DNA of 64,000 nucleotides, taken from assembly GCF_963855985.1 (NCBI RefSeq), contig NC_087104.1:3658001-3722000 (forward strand), read 5' to 3'. Positions 12,140-22,818 of this stretch are shown in pieces; the first letter of the stretch is position 1; each line of letters begins with the position of its first letter. The stretch comes from Ostrinia nubilalis (taxonomy: Eukaryota; Arthropoda; Insecta; Lepidoptera; Crambidae). A program made the position numbers and the translations under genes. Under the pieces are notes generated by a model. It did not search any database and was not told where the DNA came from. It saw only the letters and a list, made by a program, of their open reading frames with translations.

Positions 12140-12250
12140 TTAAAGGTACTCGTTATTGTTTATGTTATCACTCGGCTCGCGTATCCAAAGAGCTGAGCAG
12201 TTCTGTTTTCGCGCATTCGTTTCTTTCTCTACTCCTTTGTCTGCAATCGG
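12140..12250 (-). CDS. Candidate terminal exon of antisense winged-helix-like gene
   Basis: The previous exon (12654) ends in phase 0. Reading from an AG in TTTGCATTCCAG in phase 0 gives 36 codons (PIADKGVEKETNARKQNC… to …NNNEYL) and a TAA. The polypyrimidine tract is weak and the peptide has no known motif, so this is only the best candidate seen in the next 500 bp. The gene may instead continue to exons not recognised further left. Confidence 0.3.
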   Translation of the reverse strand, partial: PIADKGVEKETNARKQNCSALWIREPSDNINNNEYL

Positions 12251-12653
12251 CTGGAATGCAAACGGTTTGGCATCAGAAGTGGAATAAAGAAGAGTAAGTG
12301 GTATTAACATCCAAACAAAGATTTCCCAAAGTAGATGAGGATGAAAGTGGATCAAACTTTTATGTTTGCCCGGTTGCAAAGGCAGGGGTTATGTTTATGT
12401 AAACGATGTATTTTTTTTGTGAGTCTTGTAACCTATTGCTGTAGAAACGAGTACTCAAACGGTCCTTTACAACCCGATCGAGTTTACTGCGCACCTCGCT
12501 GGAACGCAACTCTTCCTCGCACTCTTCGAACTCGCCCCGTCCGTATCAGAGCGTCGATGTGACGTCACGGCTGCCAGGTGCGCAGATAACTCAACCACGT
12601 TGTAGATTTTAAGCTCTACCAGTTATTAAGAATATGGACATAATAATACATAC

Positions 12654-12778
12654 TGGTTTTTGTCTTCGTACAGGTTTCATTGTGTCCCCGTAGATCTGCC
12701 AGAACTTCGTCACGTGTGTTTTGTCCAGGGTTCTCTTTTGGAGACACCATCGTTCTTCAGACACATTAGTCACTATAC
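12654..12778 (-). CDS. Antisense winged-helix-like gene, exon 4
   Basis: Begins after TGTATTATAG with two bases that complete the Gly codon left by exon 3. It encodes IVTNVSEERWCLQKRTLDKT and then HVTKFWQIYGDTMKPVRRQKP, and ends phase 0 at CCA|GTATGT. The first part (IVTNVSEERWCL) fits the beta wing that closes a winged-helix domain; the rest is basic. Both splice sites are good and the phase agrees with exon 3, which supports a real exon. Continuation beyond this point is uncertain. Confidence 0.68.
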
Positions 12779-12910
12779 CTATAATACAGAAAATATTTAT
12801 ACTTCCTGACAATAATTTACTTAAGGCAAGTGAAATAAGAAAAGTAATTAGTTAACAGTTCGCTTTTTTACGGTAAAAAATAGATGATTTAATAGATCAG
12901 TATGCCATAC

Positions 12911-12989
12911 CAACAATTGAAGCCACTCTCAGCTTGTCTTCTAGCTCCTTCAGAAGCTCCTTCTCATCATGATTTACTGGATAGTTTCT
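12911..12989 (-). CDS. Antisense winged-helix-like gene, exon 3
   Basis: Follows a strong acceptor (TTATTTTTTCAG) and ends G|GTATGG, leaving one base. Encodes RNYPVNHDEKELLKELEDKL then RVASIV, the charged recognition-helix part of the proposed winged helix. An alternative reads through the donor to GMAY-stop at 12897, with an ATTAAA signal directly after (12888-12893 on the complement). A shorter protein from an alternative last exon is therefore possible. Confidence 0.72.
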
Positions 12990-14249
12990 CTGAAAAAATA
13001 ACTATGATTAATAAATCGAGCTACATTGGTAAAAAAAACAAACTATCGATAGTTAATATGGACGCAGAAGTAAAATAATCGATTATACCATTCGCTAAGT
13101 GCCAAGTTTTTTATTGAGAATTGATGCAGAAGTTTGACCCAAATTATAAGTGACGACGAATTAAACCTTTTGAATTAAGGTAAGTTAATACCGGTCGCGG
13201 TCTACTGTCAAACACAATCGAATAATGCACAGCAATGTATGTCCAATAACAGCGTCCCAACATTGGAAGAGAGTCGGTGTGCCGTTACTAAGACGGAATC
13301 CGTTTGAAATGTACTCCGCCTGCAGAAATGCAAGGAAATGAAAGCAGACGCAATTTTACTAAGGAATCGAGGTTCCGTAGATTATTTTACTTTTATAGTT
13401 CGAGCGTTTGATATAAAACGATATTTTAATTGAGATTGCGTAGGTAGCTATTTTAGCTTACTAGATCAAGTGTTTTAGATAAAACGATATTATTGGCAAA
13501 AACTTGGATCCTTACCTTAACTTGAATTTGGAATTTATGATTCCTTGCTTGTAAAAGCATAATAAACCACTTCATTGAGCATTATAAATTCTGATATGGG
13601 GGCTGTGATCACCATTTTTACAAGCTAAATAAAGAAGATTGAAAAGCATTTTTATAGCCTAGCAAATACACACCTGTTATTTTGGACGAGGATTTGATTC
13701 GAAAATATTGGTAATTTTTTATTGTAGGTACCATATTAGACGCAATAAGAAAGCTGAATTATTCCTTCAACCCATTAGATAAATTGTTAAATGCAGTGAA
13801 AAGTTCCATTCCAACAATTCCAAGACCCACTCATGCTACAAGATAAATTGCCCGCAGAAAATTGACCCAATCTGCCGGTGCGGAATTTGATTGTTCAAGC
13901 CGGGGCTTGCGGTGCACATAAGCAATGAAGCATACTCGTAGATCTGTGGTCTACTCTGCTGGTTCATAAATGAAAAGCAATCCTACTGCCGGTAGAAATA
14001 AGTAACAATTTCATTGGTCCTATGTTTTTCAGATCCAATTCCATTATGACACTGATGGTACACGATTGCGTTAGCATGTCATTGAAGTAAACGTAGCATC
14101 TTTTTTGGCGATCAGAATTTTGCATCATGCTTACGTTTAGGAATAATGCTGTATGGAGCTAAAAAGCGACTCTAAATGCATGTTGCAGTGATCGTGACAA
14201 CCGTTTCTGTGTGAATTGCTTTTTAAAAGCTGTTGAGTGTGGTGTGTTT
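12990..14249. other. Intron of antisense gene, nothing recognised
   Basis: Intron 3 of the winged-helix-like gene (12990-16543) begins here. No gene, element end or RNA is recognised in this part. Confidence 0.45.
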
Positions 14250-14439
14250 TCTACACTAATATTATAAAGAGGAAAACTTTGTTTGTTTGGTTGTAATGAA
14301 TAGGCTCAAAAACTACTAGACCGTTTTTAAAAATTCTTTCACCATTCGAAAGCTACATTATCCACGAGTAACATAGCTACATTTTATTTTGGAAAAAAAT
14401 ACGTAGTCCACGCGGGCGTAGCCGCGGGCGGAAAGCTAG
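14250..14439 (+). mobile_element. Non-autonomous Helitron (Lep1-like)
   Basis: Starts TCTACACTAATATTATAAAG and ends GGCGGAAAGCTAG followed by T. A GC-rich hairpin (GCGGGC-GTA-GCCGCG) lies just before the CTAG end. The 5'-TC, 3'-CTRR end, subterminal hairpin and lack of TSD are the Helitron hallmarks. The 5' word ACTAATATTATAAA is shared with the copy at 19118-19462. Confidence 0.8.
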
Positions 14440-14485
14440 TATTTAATATGGGGAGTACTATTCCCAGCATCTATTTAAACAAAAA

Positions 14486-14650
14486 TATGCTAACTGCTGC
14501 AACACTGCTAAACATAGGCCTTCCCCAATGATTTCCATAATGACCTGTTGTTAACGTCCTGCATCTAGCGCCTTCCTGCTACCTTTAGAAGGACGTGGGT
14601 TTACCTTGTTGTGAGTGGACGTCCTACGCTGCTTGTTGGCCTATGCTAAA
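14486..14650 (-). mobile_element. RTE-type LINE 3'-end fragment
   Basis: Contains AACATAGGCCTTCCCCAATG and GCGCCTTCCTGCTACCTTTA, the variant subfamily also seen at 43321 and 60055. Degenerate, no TSD found. Confidence 0.65.
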
Positions 14651-16543
14651 GGTATAAGAGTTGCTATGCATAAGTGCCACCAGTGGTCAAAATTGATTGA
14701 AATATTTTAGATTTTTTGTTTTTGTGCAAGCTGATCTTCTTTAAAGGATATACTAAGGTTTTTAGCCGCAACAACTGATTCCTAAAGCCCCAGTCTTGTT
14801 CTATAGTGGCTCTTTGTCCCCGCCCCAGTGCGCCTTTGTGCGCGACCGTAACAGGTTTCTACGAAATTCCCGCTAAGAAACCTCGTCGTATTACGCCAAA
14901 TAAATGTGTTGCACGGCAAAAGGGTGTTTTGTTCGTCACAACCTTTCATTTTGGTTTATTTGAATAGAAGACATGTGTTTTGAAATCTGATGTGGTGACG
15001 AAAATTGTCTTTGTTATTGTAGTAAGTTTTTTTTTCAATTTTAGGCTTCAGTCGGAGTGATGATTTAGGCTGAGTGAGTTGCACCACTGAACTTTGACGA
15101 TAAATGGTGTTTTTTGTATGGAGTTTGACAGATTTTTGACGTTTGTTAAAGTTAAAGTAAGATGGTGTAACCCAGACGTTAGTCATTGTGATGACTCATT
15201 GGCTTTAACACTAGGGTCGTTATCTCATTTATCATTAGATCTTTGTTAAAGCCGAATTTTTACCAGGCCTAATCTAAATATAACGGCACTTTTAAGTTTA
15301 AAATCTTTCTTTAAACTTTATTTCATGCACTGGCAACATCCCAATGCATATTTCGTATCCCAATCAAAGTAATGCAAAACAAATTCAATATCGTGGGCCA
15401 ATCAAAAGCAATCAAACTACGACGATTAAACTTCCAATTGATTTTGAACTTAAACACTCAACTTTAAGATTGAAGCTCAAATAACAGTTTTGTCCGTTTG
15501 CCTCGTTATTGGGGTCCGTACGAATTAGGGTCCGTAAACATTTCATTAGTCCGTTTCACAAAAAAACTAGAATATTTTGGGCTGAAATACAATTTAATTA
15601 ACACCTTAGCGAGACTGGGTCGTTTTCCATAAAAAAGGTTTAATTTAATCAAACTTTTTAAATGGCTTAATTGAAAAGTTAAGCCTCGAACGTGGCGAAA
15701 TATTCTCAAAGATTAGTTCTATTGTTATAAATCTAAGGTATTTATTATTTGGCAAAGAGTAAGACATTCTAAGACTAAAAGTAAATTATTATTCTAACTT
15801 TATGTTATGTCATCAAAATCTTAGGCATTTATTTGAGGTTTGGTTGTGAAAATCTAACGACCTGTTCCTGTTCAGAATTGAAGCTCTACCTATTTAAGGA
15901 GAATAACAGTTTCTTCTGCGGTTCTTCGGTGTATCTCATCATAATTAAAGGGTTTTTTTGTTACCCCATCAATCTCTAAGCAAGCGGTCGCATATAACAA
16001 TTGATTTTATCTATTGTCTGGATTCGCGGCTGGAAGGGTTAAATCATCAGTGTTTTGTTTTCTTTTATCAATATGGACAGAACATTATTATTTTTCAATC
16101 CTTTTCGTTCATTCGTTCGTTACAAGCTCGTTCTAATATGAATGCGATTAAATACCAACTTCTCAGGATAACGCGACCCTCAATTTGTCACTAACAGAAA
16201 CGAGTCTCGTTCGAATAGCCGCAAAGCGAGCCGGAATGCAATTTGACGGCGAACCATTATGCAATGTTCTAAGCTACGAGTATACCGCAGGCTCCATTCT
16301 GATAGCGTTCGATACATTTCTCATCTTTTGGAAATAGGTCTCTCATTTTTTAGAATTAAATGGTTATTGTTATTTATTATTAAAAGAAAGTTGCTATTGT
16401 TACATTATCTCGAGAATTGAATCAAAAAAACTACTAATATTTTTGAACGAGCCCTTAGACATGGACACTTGCTCTGAGTCCAGTATCTAAATATGTATGC
16501 TGCTTCCAAATGTATTTTGTTACAAATGAAGTTAGATCGTTAC
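14651..16543. other. Intron of antisense gene, mostly unrecognised
   Basis: Apart from the short MITE at 15065-15181 I see no element ends or coding signal. Small ORFs (14956-15186, 15506-15709, 15958-16194) lack protein character. Confidence 0.45.
15065..15181. mobile_element. About 115-bp MITE (TTAGGCTGAGT family)
   Basis: Terminal sequences TTAGGCTGAG...GTGTAACCCAGACGTTA with the internal word GACAGATTTTTGACGTTTGT. The same family occurs at 42816-42932, 59280-59402 and, split, at 61398-62300. This copy is in inverted internal orientation. Confidence 0.75.
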
Positions 16544-16633
16544 CTTCAAATAGTCCATAATAGAGCTGGTTAACACAAACTGCCTCCACATGGTAAGTCT
16601 TCGAAGTGCCTGGTATATCATTTCTGGGGTGAC
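16544..16633 (-). CDS. Antisense winged-helix-like gene, exon 2a
   Basis: Exactly 90 bases between ATGAAAATAG and AAG|GTAACG, phase 0 at both ends. Encodes VTPEMIYQALRRLTMWRQFV then LTSSIMDYLK. With the next exon it gives a pattern (MI..AL..L......SSI..YLK..YP......LL..L...L....) that resembles histone H1/H5-type or other winged-helix domains. The frame is chosen because both neighbours are phase 0; the longer ORF in another frame here is a shadow. Confidence 0.72.
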
Positions 16634-17352
16634 CTATTTTCATGCAAAAAGTAGAATTAAGGTTAAGCGGGCGTTCTCTTTCCCAAGCATTCTGTGAATT
16701 TAAAGGGTTAACCAACCATTAATTACTAGTAAATGAATGAACCAGGTTTAAAATTACGTGGAAAGCTGAATAAACTAAAAGCATTTGAACCAAGTGAATC
16801 CAATAAATCCTCATTTACATGGTTATCTCGTCCCAACGCGCCGATGTTTTCATAAGCTGGAGGAAAATAGGTTAATTAACTACGTAGAAAATGTCCGTTG
16901 CATTTAATAGTATTAATTTTATTTTACCTTTAATTTTACGAATGATGAAAGTATACATACAAAACTGTGTAGGGAACTTCGCGTGCTTTAATTCTGGTCT
17001 GATATAACATCTAATTTTACTAACTTTTTTACTAAAAAAAAAGTTAGTTCCTAACTTTTGTTATACACACTTAATGGGTTTATTATAATATGACCACTCC
17101 CTAATGGAAACTCTATAAAACTTTGATAGTTAACTCGACTAATGTACACGTGTCGTGTTTAGTTGTGTCTCTACATAGACCGGCAAGTGTAGGCTGCAAG
17201 TATCAAATCAATTCAAATGCGTTTATTTGTGGAACATAGGTGTAACAATATTTATAGTAGGAGGAATCCTCTTAGCTCATTTATACCTCCCCTGATCGTT
17301 TCTATCTCCTGCCATTGCATTAGTTTGATCCGCTCATTACCGGCTAAGCCTT

Positions 17353-17560
17353 AGTCTGGTCTGTGAGCACGTAGAATTTTGTCCAATGACGCCAAGCTAC
17401 CCATCCTTATCGCTCGCGCGTAATTATGTTGCTATCGCGCTCGCACACTCACTGCGGGTGCCAGTCGCACAGTCGCGACAGCAATATAATTACGCGCGAG
17501 CGATAAGGATGGGTAGCTAGGGGTCATTGGACAAAATTCTGCGTGCTCACAGACCGGGCT
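17353..17560. mobile_element. 208-bp foldback MITE
   Basis: Arms of about 80 bp: AGTCTGGTCTGTGAGCACGT at the left and its near-complement (...GCTCACAGACCGGGCT) at the right, with the shared core TACCCATCCTTATCGCTCGC. It lies about 30 bp inside the intron that follows the exon at 17593. Confidence 0.85.
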
Positions 17561-17592
17561 TTTAGACATAATAATCATACATATTTACTTAC

Positions 17593-17705
17593 TTCAATGT
17601 ACGTATTCTTCTCATCTGGCAACTCTTCGATGGGTGTAGTGTTAGTGCCGATGAACAAAGGCGATAGCATCATGCTCCGCGACCCCACTTGGATCATTTT
17701 TGTGC
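17593..17705 (-). CDS. Antisense winged-helix-like gene, exon 2
   Basis: Begins after TGACATTTTAG with two bases completing a split codon, and ends GAA|GTAAGT in phase 0. Encodes TKMIQVGSRSMMLSPLFIGT then NTTPIEELPDEKNTYIE. The ATG at 17697 has A at -3 and could itself be a start (35 codons in this exon), but the upstream exon at 18027-17874 joins in phase. No membrane segment or signal peptide is evident. Confidence 0.7.
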
Positions 17706-17873
17706 CTAAAATGTCACAAGTGTGCTATGTTTTGACACTGGTCAAACTTTACTTATGCTACCTACTGTACAGTTATGAGGCACAGTCCACCTCATCAGAT
17801 AACATTTTCGTTTCAATATAGCATCTATGACAACTGAATAAGGTGTCTCAGTATAGCTTGATGTCGTGTGTAC

Positions 17874-18027
17874 ATTGAGATAGTTGTAGTGGAACGTGGT
17901 AATGTCCTCTTTCTGGGCCGTCTGGAATATATAGCTTTCTACCGGGCCAAATAAGTAATAGATTACATTTATTACTTTCCCAAAGTTCGTACGAATCCGT
18001 TTCATTGATAAGTTGGTAAACAGCCAT
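17874..18027 (-). CDS. Antisense winged-helix-like gene, exon 1 with start codon
   Basis: An ATG at 18027-18025 opens a protein-like frame: MAVYQLINETDSYELWESNK, then CNLLLIWPGRKLYIPDGPER and GHYHVPLQLSQ. To join exon 2 in phase it must leave one base; the only fitting donor is CAAT|GTACAC, which is weak. The five exons then sum to 561 bases (187 codons) without a stop up to 12654. I do not recognise the protein; it may be a chromatin or DNA-binding factor because of its winged-helix-like middle. It lies wholly in Trpm intron 1, antisense. The longer ORF at 17742-18005 is in another frame and looks non-coding. Confidence 0.58.
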
Positions 18028-19117
18028 CGATCAAAGTATTAACCCAGGGATAATGTTTCGGAACTTCTGTCGTTCACGAGTTTCGTAAAGTTACAACCTA
18101 TTATAAGCCTTGACAAGTGTTACATGTTAAATTTAACGAGAGTTGTTGTAACCTATTTTACCATTTGAAAAAACCCCTGATATGGATGTTTTGTAATTAC
18201 TACTTCATTTGTAACTAAGCAGCAACAACGTTACATTTAACATACAAAACCGTACCCAATGGACAACACGCATAAGTTGTAATATTAAGTTAAATTATGA
18301 CTTAATTTAAAGTTTAGGTCACACACATTACACTAGTTTTTATTTCACCTCAATCCGTCCAGTATTACCGAAGATAGAGCCTCGAGAAGTTTACGGACCT
18401 TTTAAAATTTTCAAAAATTTCCAATATTCGCGCGTGACGTCACAACATGATTTTGCAGCCCCCGCACGTTAACCCATTTACCACTTTTTGTCTTTTTCCA
18501 ACTAAAACAAAATTTTACCTAACTGACAACTGATGTTAGTTGTCATCGTTCAATCACATTTCAAACTAGGCGCTAAAAAAGTAACCATTATTATGCCACA
18601 TTTATGCACCTAAAAAAATATAAATTTTTTGGAAAAATAACCAAGTTTGTGTCTCTGCTCAGTAACAAGTAAATAAATAGTCCAGTTATTTGTTAATTTT
18701 ACTTGGAAAGTTTTCCGGAATTTTCGAAAATTGCTGAATAAATAGATTTCGCTATGTTCTTTCCGAATTTTGTGACCTCGTTAATAGCCGCGCGCGCGCC
18801 CGCCTTATTGAAAAAAATCCGCCTTAAAAAAGGTTTTTGACAACTACTTTTTTCATTTTATAATTTTTGGGACATAGACAAGTTTAGAAGCTTTGATAAA
18901 TGTGATAAATTTAATGTACTGTAAGTTAAATAGATTTAGAGCTGTTGTGAAACAGTCAAATTAATGTACCTACCTGCTAAATTGCGAGTTCTTTTTTCTT
19001 TGATCATGGCAGGACACGATGCCGGGTGTCCTAAATATGCTGAAGTATAAAAAAATTCGCGTTGCTGAAGTATACATTTTTTTTTTGTCTTGTTTGTTTC
19101 TACATTACATAATTGTA
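18028..19117. other. Trpm intron 1, upstream of antisense gene
   Basis: Would hold the promoter of the antisense gene starting at 18027. A GC-rich patch (CGCGCGCGCCCGCC near 18790) and a TGACGTCA (18435) stand out. No element ends are recognised. Confidence 0.4.
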
Positions 19118-19462
19118 TCCTACTAATATTATAAATGCGAAAGTTTGGATGTCTGGATGTCTGGAAGTTTAAAATAAAGTAAAGTAATGTTTATTTCTCG
19201 CCAACATTACAGATAATATTATTATGATAACAAACAATCAGGAAAAACAAAAAGTAAGAATGTTGGTGGGTTGATACCTGAACTAGGAAGATTCCTGTGT
19301 CTCAGGTTTGTTACTCTTTCACGCAAAAAGTACTCAACGGATTTTGTTGAAACTGTACAATATTATTGTTTGTAACCCAGATTAACATAATAATATAGGC
19401 TATAATTTATGCCGATCTGTGACACTAAATCTCACGCGGGTGAAGCCGCAGGCAAAAGCTAG
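19118..19462 (+). mobile_element. Non-autonomous Helitron (Lep1-like), longer copy
   Basis: Starts TCCTACTAATATTATAAATG after an A and ends GGCAAAAGCTAG before a T, with the subterminal hairpin CGCGGGTGAAGCCGCAGG. The conserved words TTTCACGCAAAAAGTACTCA and ACGGATTTTG are inside. A to T insertion without TSD is typical of Helitrons. About 120 bp of AT-rich sequence near 19175-19290 may be a later insertion. Confidence 0.85.
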
Positions 19463-19485
19463 TCGTGAAATAAATAGGAAACTAC

Positions 19486-19872
19486 TACTATGGGCCTCAT
19501 AAGAAGGCTCAAGGTCACCCAAAGGGTGATGGAGCGGGCTATGCTCGGGGTTTCCCTGCGTGATCGAATCAGAAATGAAGAGATTCGCAGGAGAACCAAA
19601 GTGACCGACATAGCACGCAGAATTGCTAAAATCAAGTGGCAGTAGGCGGGACACATAGCTAGTAGAGACGATGGCCATTGGGGCAGAAAATTTCTTGAGT
19701 GGCGATCACGGGCTGGAAGACGTAACGTGGGCAGGCCTCCTACTAGGTGGACCGACGATCTGGTAAAGGTCGCGGGAAGAACCTGAATGCGGGCAGCGCA
19801 GGACTATTCATTATGAAAAACCTATGGAAAACCCAAAGGCCTCTTGCCTTTGTCCATCAGTGGACGTAATTT
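19486..19872 (+). mobile_element. RTE-type LINE 3' fragment
   Basis: Encodes the C-terminal reverse-transcriptase tail (VMERAMLGVSLRDRIRNEE then IRRRTKVTDIARRIAKIKWQ) up to GCCTCTTGCCTTTGTCCATC. A TAG interrupts it at 'WQ*AG'. 5'-truncated, starting about 24 bp after the Helitron end at 19462. Confidence 0.85.
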
Positions 19873-22277
19873 GGCTGTAACGACGAAATAGGAAAGAATG
19901 TAACTATCAAAAATCTTCTCTAAGGCAGCATTTTTCCAATTTCGCAACGAGCGCGGCAATCACACTTAACTAACAGACTAACAGAGAGCATAGCGAAATC
20001 TATTTTAATCACCAATTTTCAAAACTCTCGGAACACTTTCCAGGTAACCACGTTAATTTGTATCAAACGACTGGACTATAATTTAATTGATATAAAAATT
20101 TGGGTACATCTTCTCAAAAACAAAAGAACTGGTGCTAAAAGGGTTAAGTGACGTTTTGACATTTGTAGAGGGCCTTGTAGAAGGGGAGGCTATGGTGCTG
20201 AATGTGGATTAACTCGAGTGTCATAGTAACTTATTAGACTGCTAAACTTGATGACAAAAAGAAAAATATTTTATTCAATGTACATAGTCTGGTCATAAGT
20301 TCTGTCATATGATAATAACTTTTGAATTTTGAATGAAGGTTTCAAAAACATTTTTTACTGAATTAGAATTAAAAAGAAAAAATGTGCGATAGTTCGAATT
20401 TTATTGTATGTGTAGGTGTAGTGGACGCATAAAGAAGTCCGAACTGCAGTTATCACGTTGCATTGCTACGCGCCAAAGCTGATTTTCGTTGTGCTGAAAA
20501 AATTTAGTTTATCTTTTCATTAAATGATAGGTATATAGGTGTACCAGAATCTCATGGCAAACAAAAATATTGGAAAAGTGTCTTTCATATGGCAAATGTC
20601 TATGGATTTATTGTCACCTGTCAAAGTAAATCAAGTGAACTGTCAGTCGCTGCAGAAATTTTGTAATCTCTTCATGCCTATTTGTTATTTTTGTGAAAAA
20701 GTCGATAAAGCTCAAGCAAGTCATATTGTTTTCAATGTGTATTGTAAAATAAGGTATAATTCAAAGTCAATCTTTGATTTTAAAGCGCGTCGTTGAGTTG
20801 ACAGTAAGTTGGAGTGAAATTGGATACATTTAGTTTATTACCTAACTGCGTCAGAAGGGTTTTTTCAACCGACTTCAAAAAAAGGAGGTTCTCAATTCGA
20901 CCCGTATGTTGTTTTTTTTATATTATTCTTATGATAGCTGCTTTATCGGGGGTTTCAGGTGTACCTCACAAATTGGTGCAGAGGAATGGTGAAAATGTTA
21001 TTATGACCATGTAAATAAAATTGAAAAAGATTTCATCAAGTAAGATGTAAGATAGAATAATTGAAATGGTGGAAGAGCAATTTATAATAAATACCTCTTT
21101 ATCTTGATCATCTATTGAAGAAAAGTGGAATCCTTGGAATCGTTTTCTAGTTCTGAATGAAGTGTTTAGTTATAAGTATGATACATAATAAAATTAGTTA
21201 CATAAAGTAATATACGATTTACTTATTTTTCAAGACATTTTCCTATTATTATTACTGACGGGATTGCTACCATGTACCTTAGTTTTGAGTTTCCAATATT
21301 TCGGCACTGTTACAAGCGCCATGGTCACGGAGTAACTGAAGAAATTAAAACCAGACATCGTTCAGATGTGCGTTCAAAAGACCTGAGATTTTAAAAAAAT
21401 CCCACGTTTGTGTTTTTAAACAGTAAGCGAAAAAATGATTAGGTATGGTAAATGATAAGTCTTTATCAATGAAGAAGCAGAAGTTTAATTTCATGTATCC
21501 TCCATCTAGGCTAGTTTCCATCGTCACTCAAAGTTTGAATGCGGTCTCAAATTTGGGCTTAATTGAGGTATTTTTTGGGTAAGAGGCATAAGAACTAATG
21601 CCGTTTTATATCAAAAATTCTTACTTAGAGGTACTCAACCAGGTACAAAGTATTTCCTTGTATGTTAGTCTGCCACTCTTTAGTATCTCCCGATATCCCC
21701 GCTTCGGCTCCCCTACTAACCATTCTAACCATTGTACACAGATAATATCTTACATGCAGCTTTTCATGTTACTACGTCACATTTTCAAAATCCGCGCGGA
21801 AAATCGCTCCTAGCGGAAGAGCGCACTTTGAGCTTGAATATTTCAGTCATTTTTAAAGATATCAAAAAAGTAAAAATACAGTATTCATTCTAATTTTTTG
21901 TAGTTTTTTTTGGCATCTTCAACAAAAATTGTGCGCCATGTCCATTATTTGCTAACAGTTTTGAGAAATTATATATTCTGGGAAGTCGGGTATTATGAAA
22001 GGTATTATTCATTTTACTAACAAGAAAATAATTAAATGATATGAAAGCCCTAAATTGTACTACTACTTTTGTACCTATTTTCTTAAAACATTATATGAAT
22101 CTAACCTTGGTTGGTAGGAAACAAGTCGTCAAGTTTGGGAATCACTCTTTTCCTTTTAACTCTTCTTGGTTTCCTTCTATTATAGTATTTCCTGCTATAT
22201 CTCCTTTGGTACTCGAATCTGATAAAAATGGGCTATTCTACACTCAGTAAATGAAAGAGGAACTTCAAAATAAAAAG
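19873..22277. other. Trpm intron 1, mostly unrecognised
   Basis: Holds half of a MITE at 21253-21340 (GACGGGATTGCTACCATGTA; the complete relative is at 37645-37787) and a lepidopteran dispersed word CAACCGACTTCAAAAAAAGG at 20869. No exon found. Confidence 0.5.
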
Positions 22278-22347
22278 TTTAATGACATTACAAAGTAAAA
22301 GACGTTACAAAACAACACGGAATTTACAATAGGAAACTGAAATCAGT

Positions 22348-22818
22348 CTACCTTCTGCGGCAGCATCGGTGCCCACAGAACTTACAGCCTGGAGTTCTGG
22401 AGCCACTCAGAGATGACAGTCTGGTGAATATGGTTGACACTGACAGCTCCCTTTCTTTTCTAGGTTTACGCTTGGGCACTCTTCGGAGCGCCGCCCGCCG
22501 CGTTGGCGATCTACGTCGTTTCTCCACTCTGCCTGGTCGCCGCCCCCTCTTTTTCTTCTCAGGGGGTTTTGTCTCTCTCTTAACTATAGGAGGCTTCGGC
22601 ATCTTTGGACTGCCATCCGCCATATCCAGTCGACTCCTCGCAGAATACGAAGCAGACGTAAACGACTCGCTTCGAGTCATACTGTTCGAGCCATGGTCAT
22701 CTCTCCTCTCCTCATACTTGCGCCTGTCGTTGTACAGATCCTGTGCTGACGTCATCCTTTGGCTTTCTTTCTTACTTGCGGACGGCTGATTATCCTCCTT
22801 TGCGTTGTCATCTTCCAT
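22348..22818 (-). CDS. Intronless gene: basic AT-hook-like / Cys-tail protein
   Basis: A 156-codon frame, antisense in Trpm intron 1. I choose the ATG at 22818-22816 (G at -3 and +4) rather than the in-frame ATG at 22911, whose extra 31 residues read like leader DNA. Residues 1-70 are acidic, polar and Ser-rich. Residues 77-122 are highly basic with an AT-hook-like core KKRGRRPGR (89-97), RRRSPTRRA and RKPRK. The end, residues 145-156, is CKFCGHRCCRRR, a possible small zinc site. A candidate ATTAAA signal lies on the complement of 22278-22283, about 65 bases past the TAG. Probably nuclear; similar composition occurs in sperm chromatin proteins, but I recognise no family. Lack of introns suggests a retrogene or young gene. 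Confidence 0.72.
   Translation of the reverse strand: MEDDNAKEDNQPSASKKESQRMTSAQDLYNDRRKYEERRDDHGSNSMTRSESFTSASYSARSRLDMADGSPKMPKPPIVKRETKPPEKKKRGRRPGRVEKRRRSPTRRAALRRVPKRKPRKERELSVSTIFTRLSSLSGSRTPGCKFCGHRCCRRR

Noticed and set aside
17742..18005. Minus-strand ORF of 87 codons at the antisense gene start
   Set aside because: Another frame over the same bases (from ATG 18027) reads as a much more protein-like peptide and joins exon 2 in phase.
22424..22789. Plus-strand ORF of 121 codons
   Set aside because: Complement of the basic intronless gene; hydrophobic shadow of Arg/Lys codons.
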